From an uncultured Clostridia bacterium (GTDB lineage: Bacteria; Bacillota; Clostridia; Christensenellales; Aristaeellaceae), in the NCBI GenBank assembly GCA_934647165.1, contig CAKUFA010000035.1, positions 1 through 28,295 of the forward strand: a DNA stretch of 28,295 nt. The letters are read 5' to 3'. How positions within the stretch are numbered: the first letter of the stretch is position 1; each line of letters begins with the position of its first letter. The notes beneath the pieces were generated by a model, which saw only the letters and a program-made list of their open reading frames with translations, was not told the DNA's origin and searched no databases. This document shows positions 7,159 to 15,519 of the stretch, piece by piece. The position numbers were made by a program, and so were the translations under genes.

Positions 7159-7800
7159 ATGAAAGACGTTCTCTGTTTTGGTGATTCCAACACCTGGGGC
7201 TTTGTTCCCGGGCGCGGTGTGCGCTATGATGAGCATACCCGGTGGACAGGTGTTTTGCAGGATGCACTGGGGGCTTCCTGGCGCGTGCATGAGGACGGTG
7301 TCAACGGCCGCACAAGCTGCTTTGACGATGCTGTGAAGCCCTTCCTCAATGGCCGAAGGGCGCTTCCCGCAGCCCTTGTGGGGCAAAAACCCATTGACGT
7401 GCTGGTGCTCTCCCTTGGTACAAACGACCTCAAGGAGCACACGGCGCGGCAGGCTGCTATGGGGGTGGCGCAGCTGGTGCGCGATGCGCTGGCCTTCGAT
7501 GTGCTTTATCCCTCCAAGCAGCCGGTGTTCAAAGGGGAAAAGCACATGATTGTTCTGTCGCCCATTCAGGTGTGGCAGGGACTGGAAGAGCTGAACCCGA
7601 GCGATCAGCTTGCGGCAGCGCATGCGGAATCCTGCCGCTTCCCTGAGGTGTTTCATGAAGTGATGGCGGGGTTTCCGGTTACGCTGCTTGACGCGCAGCA
7701 GCTTGCAGCACCTTCCCATGTGGATGGCGTTCACATGGAGGCGGAAGGGCATCGTGCTATCGGCCTGAAAATGGCGCAGATTCTTTCGAGCCTTGTCTGA
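7159..7800 (+). CDS. SGNH/GDSL-family hydrolase (cytoplasmic esterase)
   Basis: A 213-residue protein with all four SGNH blocks: FGDSNTWG (nucleophile Ser10), GVNGRT (Gly/Asn49), LSLGTND (Asn89) and DGVHM (Asp189, His192). There is no signal peptide. It looks like the small arylesterase/TesA-like branch; in a glycan cluster it probably removes acetyl or other acyl groups from imported sugars (inference). An in-frame ATG at 7129 is ignored because AAGGAG (7144-7149) is spaced 9 nt from ATG 7159. Its stop lies 55 bp before the next start codon. It is the first gene of the enzyme unit after the terminator. Confidence 0.9.
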   Translation: MKDVLCFGDSNTWGFVPGRGVRYDEHTRWTGVLQDALGASWRVHEDGVNGRTSCFDDAVKPFLNGRRALPAALVGQKPIDVLVLSLGTNDLKEHTARQAAMGVAQLVRDALAFDVLYPSKQPVFKGEKHMIVLSPIQVWQGLEELNPSDQLAAAHAESCRFPEVFHEVMAGFPVTLLDAQQLAAPSHVDGVHMEAEGHRAIGLKMAQILSSLV

Positions 7801-7855
7801 ATCCAAAAGCAAAGGATATTACAACCTATTTTCAGATTCTGGGAGGTTATCCGCA

Positions 7856-10351
7856 ATGATGGAAACAAGCCATATGCTGCCTTTCCTTTGGCTGAGCGGC
7901 CAGGGAGAGGAGGAGCTGCGCCGGGCCGTGCAGGAGATAGCCGCCTCCGGCTGTAAAGCGTTGTGTGCGGAGTCGCGCGTTCATCCGGATTTTCTGGGTG
8001 AGAGCTGGTGGCGCGATCTGGATGTGATTACCAATGAATGCAAGCGCCTGGGAATGTGCTATTATCTGCTTGACGATACACACTTCCCGTCCGGCTATGC
8101 CAACGGCGCAGCCAAGGGCACGCCCTATTGCCGCATGATGATGACCGAGAGTCACATGGATGTGCGCGGACCCCGGCAAGGCGGCTGCATCCTTGCCCAG
8201 GAGGATGGCGATAACGCCCAGCTGGTGGCGGTCATTGCCGCGCGGCGGGTGGAAAGCTTCCTTCGCGAAGAATTTGTGGATATCGGCGGGTGGAAAGTGG
8301 ATTCCCTCACCGATCTCACGGATCGGGTGGAGGATGGTCTTGTTCGCTGGGATGTGCCGGAGGGGGACTGGCGGGTGTTTGTGCTCAAGGCCAAGTATGT
8401 GTCAGAGCGCAATCCTCCGCAGTTCTTCGTCAATCCGCTGCTGCCCCAGGGCGGTCAGCTGATGATTGACACGGTTTACGAGCCGCATTTCCGCCGGTAT
8501 GGCCAGGAATTCGGCAAAACCTTCCTGGGCTTTTTCTCTGATGAACCGGCACTGCGCGCGGGTCGCGGATGCAAGGCGGCGCTGGGAGAATATCCGCAGC
8601 TGCCCATTCCGTGGCGGATGGATTTACCGGAGATTCTCACCAAGCAGATGGGACGCCCCGCTCGCCTGTTGCTGCCGGGTCTGTGGTATGACATTGGCGA
8701 GGACACGCCGCGCATTCGCTATGCGCTGATGGATACGGTCAGCCGCTTGTACGGCGAAAACTATTCTGAGTCCATCGGCAAGTGGTGCCGCGCCCATGGC
8801 GTGCATTACATCGGCCATGTGATTGAACAAAACGGCGCGCATTCCCGTCTTGGGCAAGGCGCAGGCCATTTCTTCCGTGCTATGAGCGGGCAGGATATGT
8901 CCGGCATGGATTTTGTGCTCCATGAAATGAAGATGGAGTTCCGGGATACAACGCATGCCTGGAAGAGTCAGGATTTTGAGGCGCAGGACGATTTTTTCCG
9001 CTACATGTTGCCGCAGCTGACCGCTTCCTGCGCGTGGCTGGATGAGAAAAAACAGGGACGCGCGCTGTGCGAAATTTTCGGCGCTTATGGCTGGCAGGAA
9101 AACATGGAAGAGATGCGCTACATGGCTAACCTGCTCCTCAGCCGGGGCATCAATCGCTTTGTGCCGCATGCCTTTTCCCTTAAGCCTTTCCCTGATCCGG
9201 ACTCACCGCCGCATTTTGGGCATTATAATCCCATGATGCCGCACATTGAGCGCCTGTTCCGCCGCATGGAGCGCAGCGCCGCGCTGCTGGACAGCGGGCG
9301 TGTGCCCTGCCGCGTGGGTGTGCTTTATCATGCCGAGGCCGAGTGGGCCTGCGGCAAGCGCACCATGCAGACGCAAGCTGTCGTCAAGGTGCTGCACCAG
9401 CATCAGATTCCCTGTGAGATTGTGCCGGTGGATATGCTGCAAGCGGGACGCTATGACGCGCTGTATATTCCCCAAGGCCGCCTGTGGCCGCGCAAACTCT
9501 TTGACCGTCTGGCGGAGCTTTCTGCTGCCGGCTGCCGCATTGTGTTTGTGGATGCGATGCCTGAGGGGCTCAGCGAGGGTCAGGGCGATGTGGCGGAGCT
9601 GACGCAGGCGTATTCTGTGCTGCCCCTTGCGCAGGTGGCGGGGGATGCGGCACAGCATACCAGGCGCGTGGTGGAACCGCTGGATGATTATCCGGCTGTG
9701 ACCTGCCTGCCTTATGAAAAGGATGGACAGCTGCTGCTTGCACTGTTCAATGATGATTGCAGGGAAAGCGTTACTTTCCGCTTCCGTGCGCCAGGGCTGA
9801 AGCATCCCGTTTGCTGCGATTTGGAAGGCGGCAGCTGCGTGCAGCTTCCCGATCATGGAGAGCAGACCGTGACCCTGACGCCCGGACAGCTGCTGTTTGT
9901 GGGCCCGTGGCGGGAAGGGTGGCCTGTGCCGGAAGAACCGCGCACCTATGGGGCAATTGGTAAAGCGTCACCTACGTGGCAGATACAGTTCCTGGATGAT
10001 GATCTGCCCGGAAGAAAAACCGTCGCGCCCATTGATCTCACAACAGTCGCTCCGCGCTATATGGGGCGTGCGGTGCTCACCTGTCAGGTGGAGGTGCCGA
10101 ACGGCTGCACGATGCTTGAGCTCAACTGCCGTGGGGCGGCAGTGCTTTCGCTGGATGGACATGTGCTGGCCACACCGGTCTGCGCGCCTTACTGCGTGCC
10201 TGTGACACCGGGCTGCCATACCCTGGCGGTAGAGCTGACGGTTCCTGTGTTCTTCCACCATCACGATCCGCTGTCCTTCTTCAATTATGTGGAGCCTGTG
10301 GGAATTTTCGGTGAAGTGACGTTCCTGAAGGAGAATGAGGATGCGAAGTGA
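7856..10351 (+). CDS. Putative GH106-like glycoside hydrolase (alpha-L-rhamnosidase-related)
   Basis: A large 831-residue protein without a signal peptide. The N-terminal half looks like a TIM-barrel glycosidase of the type seen in GH106-like proteins: CAESRVHPDFLGESWW (about 39-54), LLDDTHFPSGYANG (about 71-84), FLGFFSDEPALRAG (about 223-236, acidic active-site candidates) and later CEIFGAYGWQEN. A middle Rossmann-like part follows (CRVGVLYHAEAEW, MLQAGRYDALYIP), and the C-terminus is a set of beta-sandwich segments with galactose-binding-like character. A TTG 63 bp upstream keeps the frame open and overlaps the esterase, but GGGAGG at 7841-7846 is spaced 9 nt from ATG 7856. The substrate is not provable; rhamnose-like sugars are a family-based guess. 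It overlaps the next gene by 11 bp. Confidence 0.6.
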   Translation: MMETSHMLPFLWLSGQGEEELRRAVQEIAASGCKALCAESRVHPDFLGESWWRDLDVITNECKRLGMCYYLLDDTHFPSGYANGAAKGTPYCRMMMTESHMDVRGPRQGGCILAQEDGDNAQLVAVIAARRVESFLREEFVDIGGWKVDSLTDLTDRVEDGLVRWDVPEGDWRVFVLKAKYVSERNPPQFFVNPLLPQGGQLMIDTVYEPHFRRYGQEFGKTFLGFFSDEPALRAGRGCKAALGEYPQLPIPWRMDLPEILTKQMGRPARLLLPGLWYDIGEDTPRIRYALMDTVSRLYGENYSESIGKWCRAHGVHYIGHVIEQNGAHSRLGQGAGHFFRAMSGQDMSGMDFVLHEMKMEFRDTTHAWKSQDFEAQDDFFRYMLPQLTASCAWLDEKKQGRALCEIFGAYGWQENMEEMRYMANLLLSRGINRFVPHAFSLKPFPDPDSPPHFGHYNPMMPHIERLFRRMERSAALLDSGRVPCRVGVLYHAEAEWACGKRTMQTQAVVKVLHQHQIPCEIVPVDMLQAGRYDALYIPQGRLWPRKLFDRLAELSAAGCRIVFVDAMPEGLSEGQGDVAELTQAYSVLPLAQVAGDAAQHTRRVVEPLDDYPAVTCLPYEKDGQLLLALFNDDCRESVTFRFRAPGLKHPVCCDLEGGSCVQLPDHGEQTVTLTPGQLLFVGPWREGWPVPEEPRTYGAIGKASPTWQIQFLDDDLPGRKTVAPIDLTTVAPRYMGRAVLTCQVEVPNGCTMLELNCRGAAVLSLDGHVLATPVCAPYCVPVTPGCHTLAVELTVPVFFHHHDPLSFFNYVEPVGIFGEVTFLKENEDAK

Positions 10352-11366
10352 TTTTCTGATGCCAGGCACCGATCTGCGCGTCAGCCCCATTGCCCTTGGC
10401 ACCACCAAGGCCGGGATCGCGTGGCAGGGCGCAGCGGCTGATCGGATCTTTGACCGCTATCTTGACCTGGGCGGCAACATCATTGATACGGCGCGCATTT
10501 ATACGCCGCCAACGCCCGGCGCAAGTGAAAGCGCCATTGGCCAGTGGCTCAGGCGCAGCGGCAAACGCCAGCAGGTGATCCTTGTCACCAAGGGCGGCCA
10601 TCCGGATATCCACACCATGCACGAAGGACGCATGGCCTATGATGATATGGCCGCCGATCTGGATGCAAGTCTTGTCGCGCTCGGCACCGATGTTATCGAC
10701 TTGTATTTCTACCATCGGGATGACGAAAACCGCCCTGTGGCGGAACTGCTGGAAACCATGGAACGCTTCCGCCAGGCAGGCAAAATTCGCTGGTATGGCT
10801 GTTCCAACTGGCGTGCCGGGCGTATTCGCGAAGCCAACGCCTACGCCCGTGCCCATGGCCTTGCAGGCTTTGTGGCCAATCAGTGCGAGTACAATGTGGG
10901 CACATATCACATGGGTCCCATGCGGGATGACACCATGGTGGCGGCAGGGCAGGAAATGCTCCGCCTCCATGCGGACGGACAGTTGACCCTTATGGCGTAT
11001 TGCTCCATGTGCGGCGGCTTTTTCCACAAGCTGCTGTCCCAGGGTGAGGAAGCAGTGCGCACAAAGCGCTATTTTACCCCAGGCAACCTTCAGGCGGCAC
11101 AGTGCCTGAAGGCCTTGCAGGAAGCTTATCACGCAAGCCTCAGCCAGGTGGAGCTGGGTTTCCTGCTCACGCGCCCGTTCCCGCTGGTGGCGCTGGCGGG
11201 GGTCAGCTGCGAAGCGCAGCTGGAAGATTTGATGAAAGCAACGGATATTCCTTTTCGGGAGAAGGATTATTCCTTTGCCGTGGAGAAAGACACCATCGAT
11301 ATGCGGGAGACACTTGACGAGGAAAAAGTGCGGCACAACGGAACGCAGAATGTGTCTTTCCATTGA
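10341..11366 (+). CDS. Aldo/keto reductase
   Basis: A 341-residue NAD(P)H-dependent TIM-barrel reductase. The catalytic tetrad is visible as Asp49 and Tyr54 (IIDTARIYTPP), Lys84 (LVTKGGH) and His125 (LYFYHRDDEN). The substrate-side segment IRWYGCSNWRAGRI and the C-terminal LVALAGVSCEAQLEDLM are typical of bacterial sugar-linked reductases. AAGGAG (10328-10333) is 7 nt from ATG 10341; the ATG at 10335 is too close to it. The start overlaps the glycosidase gene by 11 bp, indicating coupled translation. It could reduce or oxidise a released monosaccharide; a reductive bypass to an alditol or an oxidation to a lactone are both possible (inference). Confidence 0.92.
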   Translation: MRSDFLMPGTDLRVSPIALGTTKAGIAWQGAAADRIFDRYLDLGGNIIDTARIYTPPTPGASESAIGQWLRRSGKRQQVILVTKGGHPDIHTMHEGRMAYDDMAADLDASLVALGTDVIDLYFYHRDDENRPVAELLETMERFRQAGKIRWYGCSNWRAGRIREANAYARAHGLAGFVANQCEYNVGTYHMGPMRDDTMVAAGQEMLRLHADGQLTLMAYCSMCGGFFHKLLSQGEEAVRTKRYFTPGNLQAAQCLKALQEAYHASLSQVELGFLLTRPFPLVALAGVSCEAQLEDLMKATDIPFREKDYSFAVEKDTIDMRETLDEEKVRHNGTQNVSFH

Positions 11367-11416
11367 ACGTTTACATTTATACGGGAACTCCATCACAAAT
11401 GAAGGAGGCAAATTTG

Positions 11417-13216
11417 ATGCCTGATATTATCCATATTGACGATCCATGCCGCGCGGACAACCGCTTTCAGGACGGCGCGCTGCCCCATGTGACCGGTGTG
11501 AAAACGTGGCAGGTGCTGCGTGCCAACCGTGCGCACCCGGAACTGGCGGAGGATACCGGCTGGACGTATAACCATGCGGCTATGCTTGCGTGGGGCTACG
11601 GCCGCTTCTTCCTGGAATACCTCTCGAACCCTGTCAGCGAGCATGAGGTGCCTGGCCATACGCTCCTCACAAACAGCATAGACGGCGTGCACTGGTCAAA
11701 ACCCGAGGTGATTTTCCCCATCATTGAGGTGCCGACCGCGCCCTATCGCGGGCCTAAAAGCGATATGCTGAAGGAGACCACCCTCACCGTGCCGCACCAA
11801 CGCATGGGCTTTTTCCATGCTTCCAACGGCGCGCTGCTGGTTTTGTCCTTCTATGGCATTGTGCATGACCGGCATAAGAGCGCGCCCTGCGATGGTTGGG
11901 GCATTGGCCGCGCTGTGCGCCGTATCCGGGAGGACGGCACGGTGGTCGATGGCACTTATTTCCTGATGTACAATGAGCCTGCGGGCTTCAACGCGGACAA
12001 TGTGCCGGTTTTTGCGCCGTATCAAAAGAGCGATGATCCGCTCCTTGTGGCGGCTTGTGATGAGCTGATGCAAAACGGTGCGGTACTCCGCCAGATGTAT
12101 GAGGAACAGCGCTTCGATACAAAGCTTTTCCCCAACAAGGGGGCGGAAGCGCTTTCCTTCTATACCGTCAGCCCGGAAGAAATGATCGGCATGTACAAAA
12201 AGGGGCAGGTTTCCGTGTCCCACGATCAGGGCAAAACATGGACAGATCCCGTGCGGCAGGAGGATGTTTGCACGGCCACCGGCAAAGTGTGGGGACAAAA
12301 GACTTCTGATGGGCGCTACACCCTCATGTATAACCCCACCACGGATGGACAGCACCGCTGGCCTATTGCGGCAGTCACCGGGGAGGATGGGCATCACTTC
12401 GGCAACATGGCCGCCATCACCTGGGATATGTCGCCCCAGCGCTACGGCGGGCTGGATAAAAACCTTGGCCCCCAGTACATGCGCGGCATTGCCGAGTGCA
12501 ATCCCCAAAGCCCGGACGGCGATGTGTATCTGGCTTATTCCAACAACAAGGAAGATATCTGGATCAGCCATATTCCGGTGCCCATTGTATCCACGGGCGC
12601 GGCGGAGGGCAGCATGAATTTTGCGGCCGGGCTTCCGCGGGAGCTATCCGTGTATGCGCCGAAATGGTGCCCTGTCACTGCGGAGAACGGCAAGCTGTGC
12701 ATGCAGGATCAGGATCCCTACGACCTGGCGGCGGTGGAGGTTAACCATGTTCCGGCTGTGTGCGGCGAGGTGTCCATGCAGCTGACGGTTGACCATTTGG
12801 ACGCTCTTGGCGGCGCGACCTTTGAGGTGCAGGATGAAACCGGCCGCACCCCCATTCGCGTCATTTTCCGGCCGGATGGCACCGTTTACCTGCTGGGAGA
12901 TGGCCGAACTGATCCTTGGACAAGCTTTGAAATGGGCAAGCCCATGCGTTTCTCCGTGGCTTTTGACGGGCATGCACGCCGCTATACAGTGCGCCTGGAT
13001 GACCAGGAAAAGAACGTGGGCTATAGTGCCGCTGTGCGTGGGCTGCATCGCTTCCGCCTGGCCACCAAGGAGAAAATGCCGGCGATTAGCACCCTGGATT
13101 CCAATGGCAAATACGGTACAAGGGAGCGCGTGCTGCCCGGATGTGAAGAACCGACTGACAACACTGCCCTCACCGTTTGCGATCTTGTCTGGCATATCAC
13201 GGAAATGAAAGGATGA
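11417..13216 (+). CDS. Second Asp-box beta-propeller protein with C-terminal beta-sandwich, putative glycan-active enzyme
   Basis: A 599-residue protein without a signal peptide. The N-terminal part (about 1-420) reads as a sialidase-like propeller with Asp-box turns SIDGVHWSKP (87-96) and SHDQGKTW (268-275), plus repeated blade-like strands (YNHAAMLAWGYGRFFLEYL, TSDGRYTLMYNPT, GDVYLAYSNNKEDIW). Residues about 430-590 look like a concanavalin/laminin-G-like sandwich (GEVSMQLTVDHLD, RVIFRPDGTVYLLGDG, MRFSVAFDGHARRYTVRLD). Propellers of this build include glycosidases and polysaccharide lyases; I cannot say which this is. It shares little visible identity with the propeller at 2336-3451 beyond the Asp boxes. 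AAGGAGG (11402-11408) is 8 nt from ATG 11417, 50 bp after the reductase. Confidence 0.7.
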   Translation: MPDIIHIDDPCRADNRFQDGALPHVTGVKTWQVLRANRAHPELAEDTGWTYNHAAMLAWGYGRFFLEYLSNPVSEHEVPGHTLLTNSIDGVHWSKPEVIFPIIEVPTAPYRGPKSDMLKETTLTVPHQRMGFFHASNGALLVLSFYGIVHDRHKSAPCDGWGIGRAVRRIREDGTVVDGTYFLMYNEPAGFNADNVPVFAPYQKSDDPLLVAACDELMQNGAVLRQMYEEQRFDTKLFPNKGAEALSFYTVSPEEMIGMYKKGQVSVSHDQGKTWTDPVRQEDVCTATGKVWGQKTSDGRYTLMYNPTTDGQHRWPIAAVTGEDGHHFGNMAAITWDMSPQRYGGLDKNLGPQYMRGIAECNPQSPDGDVYLAYSNNKEDIWISHIPVPIVSTGAAEGSMNFAAGLPRELSVYAPKWCPVTAENGKLCMQDQDPYDLAAVEVNHVPAVCGEVSMQLTVDHLDALGGATFEVQDETGRTPIRVIFRPDGTVYLLGDGRTDPWTSFEMGKPMRFSVAFDGHARRYTVRLDDQEKNVGYSAAVRGLHRFRLATKEKMPAISTLDSNGKYGTRERVLPGCEEPTDNTALTVCDLVWHITEMKG

Positions 13217-13225
13217 CAGAAGTTT

Positions 13226-14224
13226 ATGCGTAAACCCCGTATTCTTGTAGTGGGCAGCTTTGTGATGGATCTGATTACCACCACGCGCGTTTTCCCAGCC
13301 TCCGGCGAAACCGTGTTGGGTGAGAGCTTTGCCAATGCCCCCGGCGGCAAGGGAGCCAATCAGGCTGTGCAGGCCGCCCGCCTTGGCGCAGATGTGACCA
13401 TGGTGGGCAAGGTAGGACAGGACGGTTTCGGCGACCAGCTGCTGTCCTCTGCCAAAGCCTCCGGCGTGCATGTGGATAAGGTTGCCAGGGATCAAAATGG
13501 TGTGTCCTCAGCAGTGGGCAACATCACCTTGGAAGTGGATGAAAAGGGCGACCGGCATAACCGCATTATCGTGGTATCCGGCGCGAACATGACCATCACC
13601 GAGCAGGACATATCTTTCCTGAAGGAAGAAATTGCGCAGTACGATCTGGTGATGCTTCAGTTTGAAATTCCCATGGCGATCGACGTGATGGTTGCTAAGT
13701 GGGCCCGTGAAAAAGGCGTGGCGGTGATGGTGAATCCCGCGCCCGCGGCCCCTATTCCGGAGGAGCTGCTGGCATGCGCCACCTATCTGTCGCCCAACGA
13801 GCATGAGGCGGCTGCGCTTACCGGCGTGCCGATCCGTGTGGACGGCGGCCTGAACCTGGCGGATGTTGAAAAGGTTTCCCGCGCGCTGCAGCAAAAAGGC
13901 GTGGAAAATGTGCTGATTACCTTGGGTGAAAACGGTGCTGCGCTCACCGGCAAAGATGGGTTGCACCATATTCCCAGCGTGCCCAACGTGGCCGTGGCAG
14001 ACCCCACTGCGGCGGGCGACAGCTTCGTTGCGGCGTTCTGCGTGGGCGTTTGCGCGGGGCTCAACAGCCGCCAGGCCATGGACTTTGCCCGCAACACGGC
14101 AGCCATTACGGTTTCCCGTCCCGGTGCGCAGCCCAGCCTGCCGATGCTGCCGGATGTGGAAGCGGGCCTCGCTCTTCATGGTGAGAAGGACTTCCCCATG
14201 GATAAGCTGGCTGTGCTGAAGTAA
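13226..14224 (+). CDS. Ribokinase-family (PfkB) sugar kinase
   Basis: A 332-residue carbohydrate kinase. It has the N-terminal sugar-binding signature APGGKGANQAV (38-48), the QFEIP segment (145-149) and the C-terminal PfkB signature with catalytic base Asp265 in DPTAAGDSF (259-267). The family usually reads DTTGAGD or DTTAAGD there, so Pro260 is a departure. Overall style is that of ribokinase proper, but with an adjacent RbsD/FucU mutarotase and a KpsF-like isomerase the true substrate may be another pentose, hexose or deoxy sugar. The ribosome site is weak (AAAGGA, 13208-13213, spacing 12). It lies 9 bp after the propeller gene. The product would be a cytoplasmic sugar phosphate. Confidence 0.85.
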   Translation: MRKPRILVVGSFVMDLITTTRVFPASGETVLGESFANAPGGKGANQAVQAARLGADVTMVGKVGQDGFGDQLLSSAKASGVHVDKVARDQNGVSSAVGNITLEVDEKGDRHNRIIVVSGANMTITEQDISFLKEEIAQYDLVMLQFEIPMAIDVMVAKWAREKGVAVMVNPAPAAPIPEELLACATYLSPNEHEAAALTGVPIRVDGGLNLADVEKVSRALQQKGVENVLITLGENGAALTGKDGLHHIPSVPNVAVADPTAAGDSFVAAFCVGVCAGLNSRQAMDFARNTAAITVSRPGAQPSLPMLPDVEAGLALHGEKDFPMDKLAVLK

Positions 14225-14256
14225 TGCCTGCCTAAACGAAAGGAGACTGAATCGAT

Positions 14257-14871
14257 ATGGATAACGAAAGGTGCAAAGCTGCGTTTGATTCCTTCAAGGA
14301 TATTTCCCTTGCGGAGTTCACGGCGTTTGTGAATCAGATGGATTATGCCCAGTATGAGGATGCGGTGAAGGTAATCCTGGACGCGCAGGCAAAGGGAAAC
14401 CGCGTGCATATCACCGGCATCGGCAAGCCCAGCCATGTGGCCAATTACATGGCGTCGCTGCTCAGCTCCACGGGAACCCCCACTGTGTTCCTCCATGGCA
14501 CGGAAGCGACGCATGGTTCCTGCGGCCAGTTGGTGCCGGGTGATGTGGTCATCTGCATTTCCAACAGCGGCGAAACGCCGGAGCTGAAAGCAACCGCGAC
14601 CGCCATTCTGAACAACGGCTGCCAGATTATCGCGGTCACCGGCAATCCTAACAGCTGGCTGGCAACCCATGCCAGCGCCCATCTTTTTGCAGGCGTGAAG
14701 CAGGAAGGCGGCCCCCTCAACCGTGCACCGCGTGCTTCTATTCTGGCGGAGATTATGGTGCTGCAGGGGCTGAGCGTCATCCTGCAGGTGAATCGCGGCC
14801 TTGATCCCAAGCAGTATATCAAATGGCATCCCGGCGGAATGCTCGGTCATCTGCGCGAGAACGAGAAGTAA
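14257..14871 (+). CDS. SIS-domain sugar-phosphate isomerase, KpsF/GutQ/KdsD-like without CBS domains
   Basis: A 204-residue single SIS domain. It aligns with the isomerase half of arabinose-5-phosphate isomerase: GIGKPSHVANYM with Lys57, SSTGTPTVFLHGTEATHG, ISNSGETPEL with Glu106, VTGNP, KQEGGPL with Glu150 and HPGGMLG with His191. These correspond to the catalytic Lys, two Glu and His described for E. coli KdsD. KdsD and GutQ are about 320 residues with paired CBS domains, which are absent here. KDO synthesis is not expected in this context, so the likely role is aldose-ketose isomerisation of the phosphosugar made by the adjacent kinase (inference). AAAGGAG precedes ATG 14257, 32 bp after the kinase gene. 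Confidence 0.88.
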   Translation: MDNERCKAAFDSFKDISLAEFTAFVNQMDYAQYEDAVKVILDAQAKGNRVHITGIGKPSHVANYMASLLSSTGTPTVFLHGTEATHGSCGQLVPGDVVICISNSGETPELKATATAILNNGCQIIAVTGNPNSWLATHASAHLFAGVKQEGGPLNRAPRASILAEIMVLQGLSVILQVNRGLDPKQYIKWHPGGMLGHLRENEK

Positions 14872-14907
14872 AGGACTTGATTGATTTTTCAGAGGAGGCG
14901 TCCTTTT

Positions 14908-15315
14908 ATGCTCAAATCCGGTTGCATCAATCCGCCGATCATGGAGGTGCTTGCGCATCTCGGGCACGGCGATAAGATCCTTATTGCAGACGGCAATTAT
15001 CCTCTGGCACAAAAGACCGGAAACGCAGCCAAGGTTTATCTCGGGCTGGTTGCCGGAAGCCCCACGGTCACAGAGGTGCTTTCCGCCCTTCAGCAGGAGA
15101 TTAACATTGAGGCTGCGGCGGTCATGCAGCCTGCTGACGGCACGGAGCCCGCAATTTTCAATGAATTCCGTGAAATGCTTCCTGGCGTGGAGCTGAGCAA
15201 GCTTGGCCGTTATGAATTCTATGATGCAGCATCGGAAAATGGTGTATGTCTTGCCATTTCCACCGGCGAAACCCGCGTGTTTGCCAATCTGCTCATCACG
15301 GTTGGCGTAGCGTAA
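14908..15315 (+). CDS. RbsD/FucU-family sugar mutarotase (pyranase)
   Basis: A 135-residue protein of normal family length. The catalytic His20 lies in LAHLGHGDKIL, with IADGNYP after it and the C-terminal ETRVFANLLITVGVA block matching the RbsD sugar pocket. RbsD has Tyr-Ala-Asn there, whereas this protein has Phe125-Ala-Asn127. The family interconverts pyranose and furanose or alpha and beta anomers to feed kinases or isomerases, so grouping with a ribokinase-like enzyme fits. It is hard to say whether ribose or a fucose-like sugar is the substrate. GAGGAGG (14892-14898) is 9 nt from ATG 14908; the upstream TTG at 14881 is rejected. It is the last gene of the enzyme unit. Confidence 0.85.
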   Translation: MLKSGCINPPIMEVLAHLGHGDKILIADGNYPLAQKTGNAAKVYLGLVAGSPTVTEVLSALQQEINIEAAAVMQPADGTEPAIFNEFREMLPGVELSKLGRYEFYDAASENGVCLAISTGETRVFANLLITVGVA

Positions 15316-15332
15316 ACACAATGGATTTTGGG

Positions 15333-15373
15333 GCGCAGAAGAGGATGAAAAGCCTTGCCTGCGCTCATTTTTT
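15333..15373 (+). terminator. Rho-independent terminator closing the sugar operon
   Basis: GCGCAG (15333-15338) pairs with CTGCGC (15359-15364), with partly paired inner sequence, and is followed by TCATTTTTT (15365-15373), 18 bp after the mutarotase stop. Confidence 0.75.
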
Positions 15374-15417
15374 ATGCCGTTAAGGGTAAAGCAGCGGACC
15401 TGCTGTATGCAAAATGC

Positions 15418-15446
15418 TTGTGAAACGGACGTTTCTGTGGTAAAAT
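15418..15446 (+). promoter_or_regulatory. Promoter of parE-parC with a palindrome in the spacer
   Basis: TTGTGA (15418-15423), a 17-bp spacer and TAAAAT (15441-15446), about 74 bp before ATG 15520. The palindrome GAAACG-ga-CGTTTC (15422-15435) overlaps the -35 box and spacer and could be an operator or a chance dyad. Confidence 0.65.
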
Positions 15447-15519
15447 AAACTGTTGCGAGTCACGCTTTTCCATGCGAAAAACGCGTGAAACATGCTTTGA
15501 AATAAGGAGAATCGGACGC

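Noticed and set aside
4385..7267. A 960-codon open frame on the minus strand opposite the permease and binding-protein genes
   Set aside because: It is antisense to clearly coding genes with strong ribosome sites, and its translation is low-complexity His/Gly/Val-rich sequence typical of a shadow frame.
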